From an uncultured Oscillospiraceae bacterium (GTDB lineage Bacteria; Bacillota; Clostridia; Oscillospirales; Oscillospiraceae), in assembly GCA_944387065.1 (NCBI GenBank), contig CALXDM010000002.1, positions 1 through 64,000 on the forward strand: a stretch of 64,000 nucleotides of DNA, read 5' to 3'. Shown here piece after piece: positions 1 through 7,745 of this stretch. Each line of letters opens with the position of its first letter. Positions within the stretch are counted from its first letter, which is position 1. The notes beneath the pieces were generated by a model, which saw nothing but the letters and a program-made list of their open reading frames with translations, made no database searches and had not been told where the DNA came from. The position numbers and the translations under genes are program-made.

Positions 1-77
1 AGGCGTAGAACTCCGTGGAGCCGTCCGCCTTGACAATGCCAATGATCCGCCCCCAATCGTCCAGCTGGTAGGTGGTG
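1..77 (-). pseudogene. rhs YD-repeat fragment at the window edge
   Basis: These bases match positions 12960-13036 of the large VgrG-Rhs gene base for base by eye, and the match ends abruptly after position 77. They encode a piece of YD-repeat shell on the minus strand. The fragment lies just beyond the last immunity gene seen here, so it is probably either a scrap left by cassette insertion or the start of another rhs copy outside the window. Confidence 0.85.
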
Positions 78-118
78 GAAATAAGCTGTTACACATGGGG
101 CTTTATCAATACTTAATG

Positions 119-595
119 TCAGCCACTAGCCTCTAACCCTTCGTTTACTAACTCTAATAAGAATTCTCCCAAGTCAGAAGCAATCACCTCATCACATTCA
201 TATTCTTCTCCATTATAAGAACCTAATATAATTCTAGGTTCATGTTCCTCATTTAGATTTGCAAAATCTAAATACGCAAGAGTTCCATCATCATAATTGT
301 ATATAGGAATCCATTCTTTAGGGAGTCCATATTCCTCCCTATCATTTAGAGCATATGCAACAGAATTGCCTTCCAATTCGCCGGAATCGTCATTAGGATC
401 AATCCCAAAGATTTCGTGTCCGAAAAAGGATAAATAGCCACAATCTCTATAAAATTTACGACATTGTTTTGAGAATTGGATTCCTAGCATCTGTTCGGAT
501 TTCTCTATATCCTCACTAGAAACACCTCCATCGGTCGTATAAAATTTGCACTTAGGGGCCAATTCTAACGCTTTCTCCAAATCTTGATAACTCAT
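119..595 (-). CDS. SMI1/KNR4 (SUKH-1) family immunity protein
   Basis: This 158-residue acidic protein has the SUKH pattern: an N-terminal helix, then a segment around residues 26-55 (VSSEDIEKSEQMLGIQFSK) with the typical 'LG..FP..y..fy..cG.l.F.G.EIFGI' character, and a C-terminal helix after residue 130. SUKH proteins are the commonest immunity proteins in bacterial polymorphic toxin loci, where they bind and block nuclease toxins. It follows a toxin-tip remnant (617-802) on the same strand with a 21-base gap, so I infer that it was that toxin's antidote. It would act in the cytoplasm. The family call is firm; the partner is inferred from order only. Confidence 0.85.
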   Translation of the reverse strand: MSYQDLEKALELAPKCKFYTTDGGVSSEDIEKSEQMLGIQFSKQCRKFYRDCGYLSFFGHEIFGIDPNDDSGELEGNSVAYALNDREEYGLPKEWIPIYNYDDGTLAYLDFANLNEEHEPRIILGSYNGEEYECDEVIASDLGEFLLELVNEGLEASG

Positions 596-616
596 CTTTA
601 GTCCTCCTCATAAATG

Positions 617-802
617 TTATTCTGACTTCAAAGTTAAATATAGATTATTTGCGCGCCATTTCCAGTAATTTCTTCTCCAACGCGCAAATTCTCTTCTATT
701 AATTCGAGATGGCGCTTGTCCAGTATTAGGATGTAGCTTACTATAATCCTGCTGATGTTTCGTAGCTGTAATCTCCATTACGTCTCCAGAAGTCGTAGGC
801 AT
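617..802 (-). pseudogene. Truncated nuclease toxin tip (HNH-like C-terminus)
   Basis: The 61-residue open frame lacks any Rhs shell. Its centre (DYSKLHPNTG, then SRINRREFARWRRNYWKWR) resembles the C-terminal end of HNH/endonuclease VII-type toxin domains found on Rhs proteins. A toxin tip normally has 130-240 residues in this locus, so this is most likely the surviving 3' end of a cassette whose rhs part was replaced by the neighbouring one. The intact SUKH gene just downstream supports this. The motif assignment is from memory of the family and not certain. Confidence 0.6.
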
Positions 803-853
803 ACTCCTGCTAAATAGAGCCTGTGTAACACAATATTAAATGACTTCTCACTT

Positions 854-1219
854 TTACTCCAACTCCATTTTTTCGTAATCAATCATTGAATCAATAACAT
901 ATTTCAGCCACATCCAAATATCGGCATATATCTCTTTTTGTTCATATCCATCGCTTGCAAAATCATGAATAATAAATACCTCTTCGGAATCTGTACTGAG
1001 GCATGCAATATCATCATTGTCGCTTCTCCGCGCAAATGGAATTAACACCCTGTTTGGATACCGTTTTCTCAACCCTTCTAATCGCTTCATTCCGTTTTGC
1101 TTATCAAATAAATACCAAATATCGAAATTTACTAAGCCTAATTCAATAATTTTCTTTAAAGACCTAGGGTAAGCAAAATTCATTGGCAATACTTCTGAGT
1201 CTAATAATTCAATCTTCAT
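854..1219 (-). CDS. Probable immunity protein, SUKH-like, for the ParB-like tip
   Basis: I choose the ATG at 1219, giving 121 residues, because it overlaps the upstream toxin's stop as TGATG and has a GGAG site about nine bases upstream; an in-frame ATG at 1234 is an alternative. The C-terminal half (IPFARRSDNDDIACLS, then VFIIHDFASDGYE and an aromatic helix) resembles short SUKH-type proteins that bind toxin tips. The stop/start overlap with the toxin implies translational coupling, as expected for an antidote. The immunity role is inferred from position; the fold is a tentative call. Confidence 0.65.
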   Translation of the reverse strand: MKIELLDSEVLPMNFAYPRSLKKIIELGLVNFDIWYLFDKQNGMKRLEGLRKRYPNRVLIPFARRSDNDDIACLSTDSEEVFIIHDFASDGYEQKEIYADIWMWLKYVIDSMIDYEKMELE

Positions 1220-2034
1220 CAGTTTCCACTCCATCCTGTATATTGAGAACCATATGGATAAATAGTCCTAAACTCTTTATTTTGATTTCCTATTCTTAGA
1301 GTTATGGCATCTCCCCAAGTAACTGGTATCTTTCCTTTAGGTGTAGTAAATCTTTCCACCATCTCGCTTGGTAATATATCATCAAATTTGTGAATAATTG
1401 AATGTGTATCGATTCCAGCATATCTAGCTGCAACTACCCGAGTGTTATCAATGGTCGTTATTTTATTATCTGGCATAATTACTACATCTATGGGCGTGCC
1501 TTTCCACCCATGTTCTTTCATGATGCTAATAATCTCTTTTGCACCATTTACACTACTTTGACTAAACCTTATCTCCTTCGGATTTATTTTAGTATAAACA
1601 TCCTTCTCATTCCCGCTTGGATCCACATAGAACACCGGGTTATTCGCACAGTACGCATACAGGTTCAGCCCATCGCCGCGGTAGGTGTCCTCCTGGGTGA
1701 ACCGGGCAATGACCGGGTTGTAGAACCGGGCCCGCAGATAATACTGCTGGGTCACCGGGTCAAGCTGCTGCCCCGTATACTTGAAGCGGTTGGGGATGGC
1801 CTCCTCCTGGGCCGTGAGATTCCCCCATGCGTCATACTCGTAGCGGTTCTGGACGTTGCCATTTTCGTCGACGATGTGGGTGGTTGACCCCATCTCGTCG
1901 GAAGCATAGTGGTAGTACGTCCGGGCCGCATCCGTGTTCCGGGCAATGAGCGCACTGCCCCGGATCAGGCGGATAATCCCCGTACTGTCCTCCTCAGTGA
2001 CAGCCTCCCACGGTTCTAAACCATAAACATCCAC
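1219..2034 (-). CDS. Orphan Rhs tip with ParB-like toxin domain
   Basis: The open frame gives 271 residues. Bases 1612-2009 encode the conserved end of the Rhs shell, ending DPSGN; homology to the other copies stops near 2009, so the first residues come from unrelated DNA and the annotated start is probably incidental. Bases 1219-1611 encode a 130-residue toxin tip. It contains PIDVVIMPDNKITTIDNTRV followed by an alanine-rich helix, which matches ParB-like nuclease toxins (Tox-ParBL type) in spacing and character. A promoter or start of its own is not evident, so it may be a silent reserve cassette. The immunity gene overlaps its stop. Confidence 0.7.
   Translation of the reverse strand: MDVYGLEPWEAVTEEDSTGIIRLIRGSALIARNTDAARTYYHYASDEMGSTTHIVDENGNVQNRYEYDAWGNLTAQEEAIPNRFKYTGQQLDPVTQQYYLRARFYNPVIARFTQEDTYRGDGLNLYAYCANNPVFYVDPSGNEKDVYTKINPKEIRFSQSSVNGAKEIISIMKEHGWKGTPIDVVIMPDNKITTIDNTRVVAARYAGIDTHSIIHKFDDILPSEMVERFTTPKGKIPVTWGDAITLRIGNQNKEFRTIYPYGSQYTGWSGN
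1612..2009 (-). repeat. Conserved Rhs shell-end repeat, one of six copies
   Basis: A nearly identical segment encoding the end of the Rhs shell (from about TEEDSTG through YYLRARFYNP to DPSG) occurs at 1612-2009, 3243-3640, 5814-6210, 7270-7660, 9161-9560 and 11500-11900, always immediately before a different toxin tip. Shared DNA of about 400 bases is long enough to recombine, which is the accepted way Rhs systems exchange tips. Some copies extend much further (3243 to about 4640). Confidence 0.9.
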
Positions 2035-2169
2035 AGATACTGCACTTGAAAACTGTCCCTATGCCACCTTCTTTTAAATATTACCACGATGGTACACGCT
2101 CCTGCACTTCATCACCATATTGAAATTTATCACACCGACACGGTTCCATTGATCCGCCCATCCCATGTC

Positions 2170-2688
2170 CTAAGATTGCGAAGATTGACTCTGGCCTTCC
2201 TTCCCTGCCTGGTTCTGCGCTCCGCCATATATGTTAGCCGCAGCCGCTTCCAAAAGTTCAATCTGAGGGTGCGGCGCATGAGTAAATTTAGCGTAGTAGA
2301 GCGGGGTGTGTTGAGGTGTTCTGCCCAGTGTTGGATCTGCGCCATGCTGCAATAACAACTTAACGATGTCCTCTGTGTTTTTCGTCTGCTTTAAAAACAC
2401 ATAGGATAGTGGAGGAACCCCTAAATTATCTTCAATATTTGGATCTGCGTCATTTTCCAATAGAAGCTTAATAACTTCATATTTATATTGTTGAACCGCT
2501 ATCGATAGATAGGTCATTCCATTTCTATCCTTATGATTAATATCAGATAGATTTTTAATTAGTTTTTCTAATTCGTTAAGCTGTTGCTGAATACTTCCAA
2601 CCCCAAGTTTAGTACCATAGACAGCTAATTTATTTAAAAATTGTTCTGCCTCCATAGAATTATTTTTGTGTTTCAGCATAATTCTCAT
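2170..2688 (-). CDS. Ankyrin-repeat protein, probable immunity protein for the GH-E tip
   Basis: The 172-residue protein contains two to three ankyrin repeats: residues about 57-85 (DRNGMTYLSIAVQQYKYEVI followed by LLLENDADPN) and a second with LLLQHGADP. The C-terminus is low-complexity Gln/Ser. The ATG at 2688 overlaps the toxin stop as ATGA; a second ATG at 2679 has a better-spaced AAGGATGAG site and may be used instead. Ankyrin proteins are known immunity partners of polymorphic toxins. The 135 bases downstream (2035-2169) hold no gene I can support, though the minus strand there keeps a short stop-interrupted protein-like stretch that could be a decayed gene. Confidence 0.75.
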   Translation of the reverse strand: MRIMLKHKNNSMEAEQFLNKLAVYGTKLGVGSIQQQLNELEKLIKNLSDINHKDRNGMTYLSIAVQQYKYEVIKLLLENDADPNIEDNLGVPPLSYVFLKQTKNTEDIVKLLLQHGADPTLGRTPQHTPLYYAKFTHAPHPQIELLEAAAANIYGGAQNQAGKEGQSQSSQS

Positions 2689-4610
2689 CCTTTATTAATT
2701 AGATAGCGTTTGGGATCAACTGGCGTTTTATCCTCGTCTATATGGCTCATATTTCTTATTGGATCCTCATAACGATAAAACTCTGGGTGCGTATTCATAT
2801 ATTCGTTAAACTCTGCTTGGGTCATTCCCTGCTGCTCAGCCAAATTACGTAATCTCCAAAACTCATTGCCCGGAGTATGACCAATGTGAGGATTTTGGCA
2901 TTTATAAAGTCTGCCATCTATACCGACTACTATTTTATCTGGATTTTGGGCATTTAGGGTATCAATAATATATTTTCTAACCGTAGGTCGATGTAAATAA
3001 TGCTGGGTTTTATTAGGCCCCACTTGCGTTGCCTTATATTTTTCATATTCCGCACTCATTTCACTTCTAGTCCATTTTCCACGGTTTGCGTGTTGAAATT
3101 CATTCCATGACATAGGGGGCTTTGGCGGATTTTGCCCCGTTGCCACTGGATATTCAGAGAGCGTGCTCTCTTTTGCCTCACGACCAAAGCCAACCTCTTG
3201 ACGCATTTTATCAGAGGCATCCTTGACACATTGCGAAACATTCCCAGTCGGGTCGGAATACAACACCGGGTTATTCACGCAATACGCATACAAGTTCAGC
3301 CCATCGCCCCGGTAGGGGTCCTCCTGGGTGAACCTGGCAATCACCGGGTTGTAGAACCGGGCCCGCAGGTAGTACTGCTGAGTAACCGGGTCCAGCTGCT
3401 GGCCGGTGTACTTGAAGCGGTTGGGGATGGCCTCCTCCTGGGCCGTGAGATTCCCCCATACGTCGTACTCATAGCGGTTTTGGACATTCCCCGCTTCGTC
3501 GACGATGTGGGTGGTAGACCCCATCTCGTCGCTGGCATAGTGGTAGTACGTCCGGGCTGCATCCGTGTTCCGGGCAATGAGCGCACTACCCCGGATTAGG
3601 CGGATAATCCCCGTGCTGTCCTCCTCAGTGACAGCCTCCCGCTCCTGATTGAAGATGAACCGCACCAGGTTCCCGTTCTCCTCCATCTCGTACCGCAAGC
3701 CCTCCGCGTCGTAGCGGTTGCGCTGCACGTTGCCGTCAAAGGCCTCCACCTGGGTTGTCCGGTTGAAGGCGTCGTAGCTATACCGGGCCTTGTCATCCAC
3801 CAGCAGGTTACCAGCGTTGTCGTACCGGAAGGGGGTGGTCACGCCGTTTTTCGTGTAGGCCGTCAGCCGGTTCCGGGGGTCGTACTGGTACAGCTCCTCC
3901 ACGCCACGGGCAATGCGCTTGGTGCGGTTGCCCGCCTTGTCGTAGAACAACTCCTCGGTGTAGCCGGGGTAGTCCACCTTCTTCACTTGGTTCAGCGGGT
4001 CATAGTGGTAAAGCGTCTCACCCCCCAGCTGCTTTTTCCGGGTGCGGTTGCCGTTGCCGTCGTACTGGTACTGGTTGTCCGCCAGTACCGCGCCCCCGGT
4101 GCGGACGGTCAGCCCCGTCAGGTTCTTGTCCAGGTCGTAGGAATACTCCTGCCGGATGGGGCCGCAGGCCACCCACTTGGGCGTGCCGTCCAGGTTGTAG
4201 TCATAGGCCGCCACCTCCTGCCCATCGTCCCACACTTTTTCCACTAAATCAAGGGAAGAATAGGCGTATTGCGTCACCTTCCCCGTCACGTCGGCCTGCC
4301 TGATCTTGTTCCCGTTCTTGTCGTAGGCCAGGGCCAGCAGCGTCCGCCCGCTGGCGCTCTTCCGGGTCAGCCGCCCCATCTCGTCGTACTCGTAGGCGTA
4401 CCGCATCCCCCCGGAAATGGCGCACTTGAGCAAGCCCTCCCGGGTGTATTGGTAAACATCACCCAGAGCGCCGTCTTTCTCGTTTTGGAATAGGGGTGCC
4501 CCGTACAGGTTGTACCCAAACTCCACCGTCACCCCGTTGCGGTCGGTCCGGGCGGCCAGGCGCCCCTCCCCGTCGTACCGGTAGCGCTCCTTCTCCCCCG
4601 TGGGGTCCAC
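2685..4610 (-). CDS. Orphan Rhs tip with GH-E nuclease-like toxin domain
   Basis: This 641-residue frame carries the longest orphan shell piece, bases 3243 to about 4640, made of YD repeats nearly identical to the corresponding stretch of the VgrG-Rhs gene. The toxin part (2685-3242, about 185 residues) contains NPHIGHTPGNEFWRL, then MTQAEFNEYMN and a late SHIDE. Invariant Gly-His followed by a distal Glu is the signature of the GH-E family of HNH/endonuclease VII-fold nucleases. Rhs homology ends near 4640, where DNA of unknown origin begins; the first methionine is therefore incidental. It has no spike domain and probably cannot be exported alone. The immunity gene overlaps by ATGA. Confidence 0.75.
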   Translation of the reverse strand: MDPTGEKERYRYDGEGRLAARTDRNGVTVEFGYNLYGAPLFQNEKDGALGDVYQYTREGLLKCAISGGMRYAYEYDEMGRLTRKSASGRTLLALAYDKNGNKIRQADVTGKVTQYAYSSLDLVEKVWDDGQEVAAYDYNLDGTPKWVACGPIRQEYSYDLDKNLTGLTVRTGGAVLADNQYQYDGNGNRTRKKQLGGETLYHYDPLNQVKKVDYPGYTEELFYDKAGNRTKRIARGVEELYQYDPRNRLTAYTKNGVTTPFRYDNAGNLLVDDKARYSYDAFNRTTQVEAFDGNVQRNRYDAEGLRYEMEENGNLVRFIFNQEREAVTEEDSTGIIRLIRGSALIARNTDAARTYYHYASDEMGSTTHIVDEAGNVQNRYEYDVWGNLTAQEEAIPNRFKYTGQQLDPVTQQYYLRARFYNPVIARFTQEDPYRGDGLNLYAYCVNNPVLYSDPTGNVSQCVKDASDKMRQEVGFGREAKESTLSEYPVATGQNPPKPPMSWNEFQHANRGKWTRSEMSAEYEKYKATQVGPNKTQHYLHRPTVRKYIIDTLNAQNPDKIVVGIDGRLYKCQNPHIGHTPGNEFWRLRNLAEQQGMTQAEFNEYMNTHPEFYRYEDPIRNMSHIDEDKTPVDPKRYLINKG

Positions 4611-4640
4611 AATGGCCGCCAGCCGCCCCTGGTGGTCGTA

Positions 4641-4787
4641 GGTAGTCTATAGTAATTGCCATACCTTGAATGGATCGCTTGTCAGTCACCCTATTCTACC
4701 ACGAGATGAAGGTTACTGTGGAGTCTCTCTCTGGGTGTTAATCTTGATTTTACAATCAACCAAATATACTTTATAACAGTTCTTTTC
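4641..4787. other. Spacer between two cassettes, no gene seen
   Basis: Between the end of rhs homology (about 4640) and the next immunity gene lie about 150 AT-rich bases. No convincing frame, terminator or insertion-sequence end was found. The stretch may be the 3' flank of a previously inserted cassette. Confidence 0.5.
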
Positions 4788-5228
4788 TTAAATCTTCTCA
4801 ATAACACTCATATCGATTTTGTGTTGTTTTATCACATCCAATGCTTTTTCGCTTACAATCAGTTGTTTGTATTCGTTATAATAGAAATCATACTTCAAAC
4901 TATTTAAATTTTTTTCATATGAATTCTCACAAATCATTTCCACAAAATTAGGAAATTTTACATCTCCATAAAGCTCATAAAATTCTTCAGATACTGTCAA
5001 TAGCATCTTCCTGAATTTCACTCCTGTTAATTTTTGCTTTAGGATATCATTTCTCAAGCTTTCTGTTACAATTAAACATGGGTGTGTGCGTAATAGCTCG
5101 TCCCCTTGCCATCCATACATCTTATATTCTAAAAATAAAACTTCCTTAATTCGTCCATTTTCATATCTTAATCTGCTCTTATCGCCCAGTTGCCCTGCTA
5201 CTTCAGGTTGTATTAAATAATAATCCAT
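4788..5228 (-). CDS. Probable immunity protein for the HNH-like tip
   Basis: The 146-residue protein is rich in Tyr, Lys and Glu and AT-rich in sequence, unlike the GC-rich rhs DNA around it. It starts with ATG (MDYYLIQPEVAGQL) 12 bases after the stop of the toxin at 5241 and has an AAAAGGAGAACAGT site upstream. I do not recognise its family. Its place directly after a toxin tip on the same strand, its size and its cytoplasmic nature (no signal peptide or membrane segment) fit an antidote. It is inferred to bind the HNH-like tip. Confidence 0.65.
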   Translation of the reverse strand: MDYYLIQPEVAGQLGDKSRLRYENGRIKEVLFLEYKMYGWQGDELLRTHPCLIVTESLRNDILKQKLTGVKFRKMLLTVSEEFYELYGDVKFPNFVEMICENSYEKNLNSLKYDFYYNEYKQLIVSEKALDVIKQHKIDMSVIEKI

Positions 5229-5240
5229 ACTGTTCTCCTT

Positions 5241-6485
5241 TTATCCTTGGGGAGGATTAAAAGCCCCTCCATATAAACTATCAATTTCTGCAGCCTTTTT
5301 TAAAAACTCTTCCTTTTTCAAGGATATTTTCCCCGCATCAACTGCTCCATAAAAATCATCCCATGCTTTTCTTATCTTTGACAAATGAATATCATTATTC
5401 ACCTCTTTAGGAATACCTCGCAACATACTGCATTCATTAATTTCTTCAATGGTAAATAGCCCCGGATATCTAGTTATTATCTGTTGCTCAATAGAATGAT
5501 GGACAACGACCCGTCCTTTTAGATCTGGATACTGCTCAAAAAATACCTTTTGATAATCTATTCTATTCGCATTAGGTACATTTGAATAAAGTTCATAAAT
5601 AGGTTTCGGTACGAACCTCCCGTCTGTTCCTTTCCATCTATTATGGCCTCCAGTCACCAGCCCTTGCTGACGCAGAATTTCAGATTCTATATTATCTTTA
5701 AACTTTGCAAATTCCTCTTGACTCTGAAGTGCCCTTAGAATTTCAATATCATCTGCATCTGGCTGTCCTTTTTTATATCGCTCTATTGCATCTTTAACGC
5801 AATCAGGCGTATTCCCACTGGGATCCACATAGAACACCGGATTATTTGCACAGTAGGCATACAGATTGAGCCCATCGCCCCGGTAGGTGTCCTCCTGGGT
5901 GAACCGGGCGATCACTGGGTTGTAGAACCGGGCCCGCAGGTAGTACTGCTGGGTCACCGGGTCAAATTGCTGCCCGGTATACTTGAAGCGGTTGGGGACG
6001 GCCTCCTCCTGGACCGTTAGGTTGCCCCAGGCGTCATACTCGTAGCGGTTCTGGACTGCTCCAGCTTCATCGACGATGTGGGTGGTAGACCCCATCTCGT
6101 CGCTGGCGTAGTGGTAGTACGTCCGGGCTGCGTCGGTGCTCCGGGCAATCAGCTCTGTGCCCCGGATGAGGCGGGCCAGGCCCGTGCTGTCCTCCTCCAC
6201 CACTGCTTCCCGGTCGGGATTGAAGATGAACCGCACCAGGTTGCCGTTCTCCTCCATCTCATACCGCAGCCCCTCCGCATCGTAGCGGTTCACCTGCACA
6301 TGGCCGTCAAAGGTCTCCACCCTCACCGTCCGGTTGAAAGCATCATAGGTGTAACGGGCCCTGTCGTCCGCCAGACGGGCCTCGGTCAGCAGCTCACCGT
6401 CGTAGGCATACCGCACCGTCCGGCTGCCCGTCCAGCCGCTGGAGCAGAGCAGAATATGATGAATTAATTTTGAGCTTATAGCCAC
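5241..6485 (-). CDS. Orphan mosaic Rhs tip with HNH-like toxin domain
   Basis: The frame has 414 residues. The toxin part (5241-5813, about 190 residues) ends in a pattern VVVHHSIEQQ, then NECSMLRGIP and NNDIHLSKIRKAWDDFY. Paired His followed by N.RGIP and HLS.IR..W is typical of HNH/AHH-type nuclease toxins. The shell part is a mosaic: DNA from near the shell end (main-gene position about 12050) is joined at about 6370 to DNA from the shell start (about 15380), and at about 6432 to a third piece (about 13172). The annotated start lies inside the neighbouring immunity gene, so it is not a real one. Probably silent unless recombined onto the VgrG-Rhs gene. Confidence 0.7.
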   Translation of the reverse strand: MAISSKLIHHILLCSSGWTGSRTVRYAYDGELLTEARLADDRARYTYDAFNRTVRVETFDGHVQVNRYDAEGLRYEMEENGNLVRFIFNPDREAVVEEDSTGLARLIRGTELIARSTDAARTYYHYASDEMGSTTHIVDEAGAVQNRYEYDAWGNLTVQEEAVPNRFKYTGQQFDPVTQQYYLRARFYNPVIARFTQEDTYRGDGLNLYAYCANNPVFYVDPSGNTPDCVKDAIERYKKGQPDADDIEILRALQSQEEFAKFKDNIESEILRQQGLVTGGHNRWKGTDGRFVPKPIYELYSNVPNANRIDYQKVFFEQYPDLKGRVVVHHSIEQQIITRYPGLFTIEEINECSMLRGIPKEVNNDIHLSKIRKAWDDFYGAVDAGKISLKKEEFLKKAAEIDSLYGGAFNPPQG

Positions 6486-6724
6486 CCATATAAACGAACT
6501 ATGCTAGGATACAATTTAACCGCCGCTTCACTCAAAAAAGATACTCCATTATCTATAATAAAATTTTCTAAAAATTGCTTTAATTCTTCGCGATATTCCG
6601 ATGATGTAGTAAAATTGATGCTTCCAAAGAACAAAAAATCTTTATAATACTTATTATCATGTGGCAATCGATTCGCAATATATTTCATAAGATTTTTCGC
6701 ATCTACTAAATTTTCAAATTCCAT
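6476..6724 (-). CDS. Probable immunity protein for the ART-like tip
   Basis: I place the start at the ATG at 6724 (MEFENLVDAK, 82 residues) because GGAGGATAT lies just upstream. An in-frame ATG at 6766 overlaps the toxin stop as ATGA and would add 14 residues. The protein is small, mostly helical and without membrane segments. I do not recognise the family. Its position immediately after the toxin at 6763 gives the immunity call. Its 3' end adjoins rhs scraps of the next cassette. Confidence 0.6.
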   Translation of the reverse strand: MEFENLVDAKNLMKYIANRLPHDNKYYKDFLFFGSINFTTSSEYREELKQFLENFIIDNGVSFLSEAAVKLYPSIVRLYGWL

Positions 6725-6762
6725 ATATCCTCCGATATCTATTGACTTTTTGCAATATGTTG

Positions 6763-7740
6763 TCATCTAATAACACTAAATGCATCTAATTTGACTCCAA
6801 AAGCCGGAGTTACAACTTCGATGCCACCACCACGATTTCCGTTTAGTCCTGGGGCTGGTCTTGTAATAAATTCTGTTCCCGGAATCACACTACCCCTTTC
6901 AATAAATTCCATTTTGCTAAAATCAACACCATATCTATCTGGATAGCCTGGAGTAGATGGATGTTCCGCTGCCCAAAATTGTCCTTCAGCCGCTGCAGAA
7001 CGGCCAAGTGTACCTCCACGGTATAGATGGCCTCCATTAACCACATAGTCACGCATCAATAAAGCACTTTCATCAAAGCTCTGTAGCGCATATCCATAAT
7101 TTGTTTTTACATACCCAAATAGTTCATCAACGCCGTACTCATTAGCCCATTCCTGCAAAATGTCGATTTCTCCCTTAGTATGGGCTCCATCATGTAAATT
7201 TAATTCATCAATCAAATCAGAAAGGGCATCAACATCTGTTTTTGTTTTGCCTAATACATCCTTCTCAAACCCGCTCGGATCTACATAGTACACCGGGTTA
7301 TTCGCACAATACGCATACAAGTTCAGCCCATCGCCCCGGTAGGTGTCCTCCTGGGTGAACCTGGCAATGACCGGGTTGTAGAACCGGGCCCGCAGATAAT
7401 ACTGCTGGGTCACCGGATCCAGCTGCTGACCCGTGTACTTGAAGCGGTTGGGGATGGCCTCCTCCTGGGACGTGAGATTCCCCCATGCGTCGTACTCGTA
7501 GCGGTTCTGGACGTTGCCATTTTCGTCGACGATGTGGGTGGTAGACCCCATCTCGTCGGAAGCATAGTGGTAGTACGTCCGGGCCGCATCCGTGTTCCGG
7601 GCAATCAGCGCACTACCCCGGATTAGGCGGATAATCCCCGTGCTGTCCTCCTCAGTGACAGCCTCCCGCTCCTGATTGAAGATGAACCGCACCAGGTTCC
7701 CGTTCTCCTCCATCTCGTACAAATCGTCGGGGCCCACCAC
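6763..7740 (-). CDS. Orphan Rhs tip with ADP-ribosyltransferase-like toxin domain
   Basis: The frame has 325 residues. The shell copy spans 7270 to about 7719; beyond that the DNA switches to a 19-base scrap of another part of rhs. The toxin part (6763-7269, about 168 residues) has GGHLYRGGTLGRS, then EGQFWAAEHPST and GNRGGGIEVV. An Arg on the first strand, a Ser/aromatic motif on the second and a Glu near the end is the R-S-E layout of ADP-ribosyltransferase toxins, which modify target proteins with NAD+. The assignment is by eye and could be wrong. The immunity gene overlaps its stop. Confidence 0.65.
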   Translation of the reverse strand: MVGPDDLYEMEENGNLVRFIFNQEREAVTEEDSTGIIRLIRGSALIARNTDAARTYYHYASDEMGSTTHIVDENGNVQNRYEYDAWGNLTSQEEAIPNRFKYTGQQLDPVTQQYYLRARFYNPVIARFTQEDTYRGDGLNLYAYCANNPVYYVDPSGFEKDVLGKTKTDVDALSDLIDELNLHDGAHTKGEIDILQEWANEYGVDELFGYVKTNYGYALQSFDESALLMRDYVVNGGHLYRGGTLGRSAAAEGQFWAAEHPSTPGYPDRYGVDFSKMEFIERGSVIPGTEFITRPAPGLNGNRGGGIEVVTPAFGVKLDAFSVIR

Positions 7741-7745
7741 CGTTT
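7727..7745 (-). repeat. 19-base rhs scrap at a cassette boundary
   Basis: These bases (starting cgtcggggcccacc) equal a piece of the VgrG-Rhs gene near 13235-13253, a part of the shell far from where the neighbouring tip homology ends. The scrap sits between the shell end of the ART-like tip and the stop of the next immunity gene. It marks the 3' recombination scar of the upstream cassette. Confidence 0.75.
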
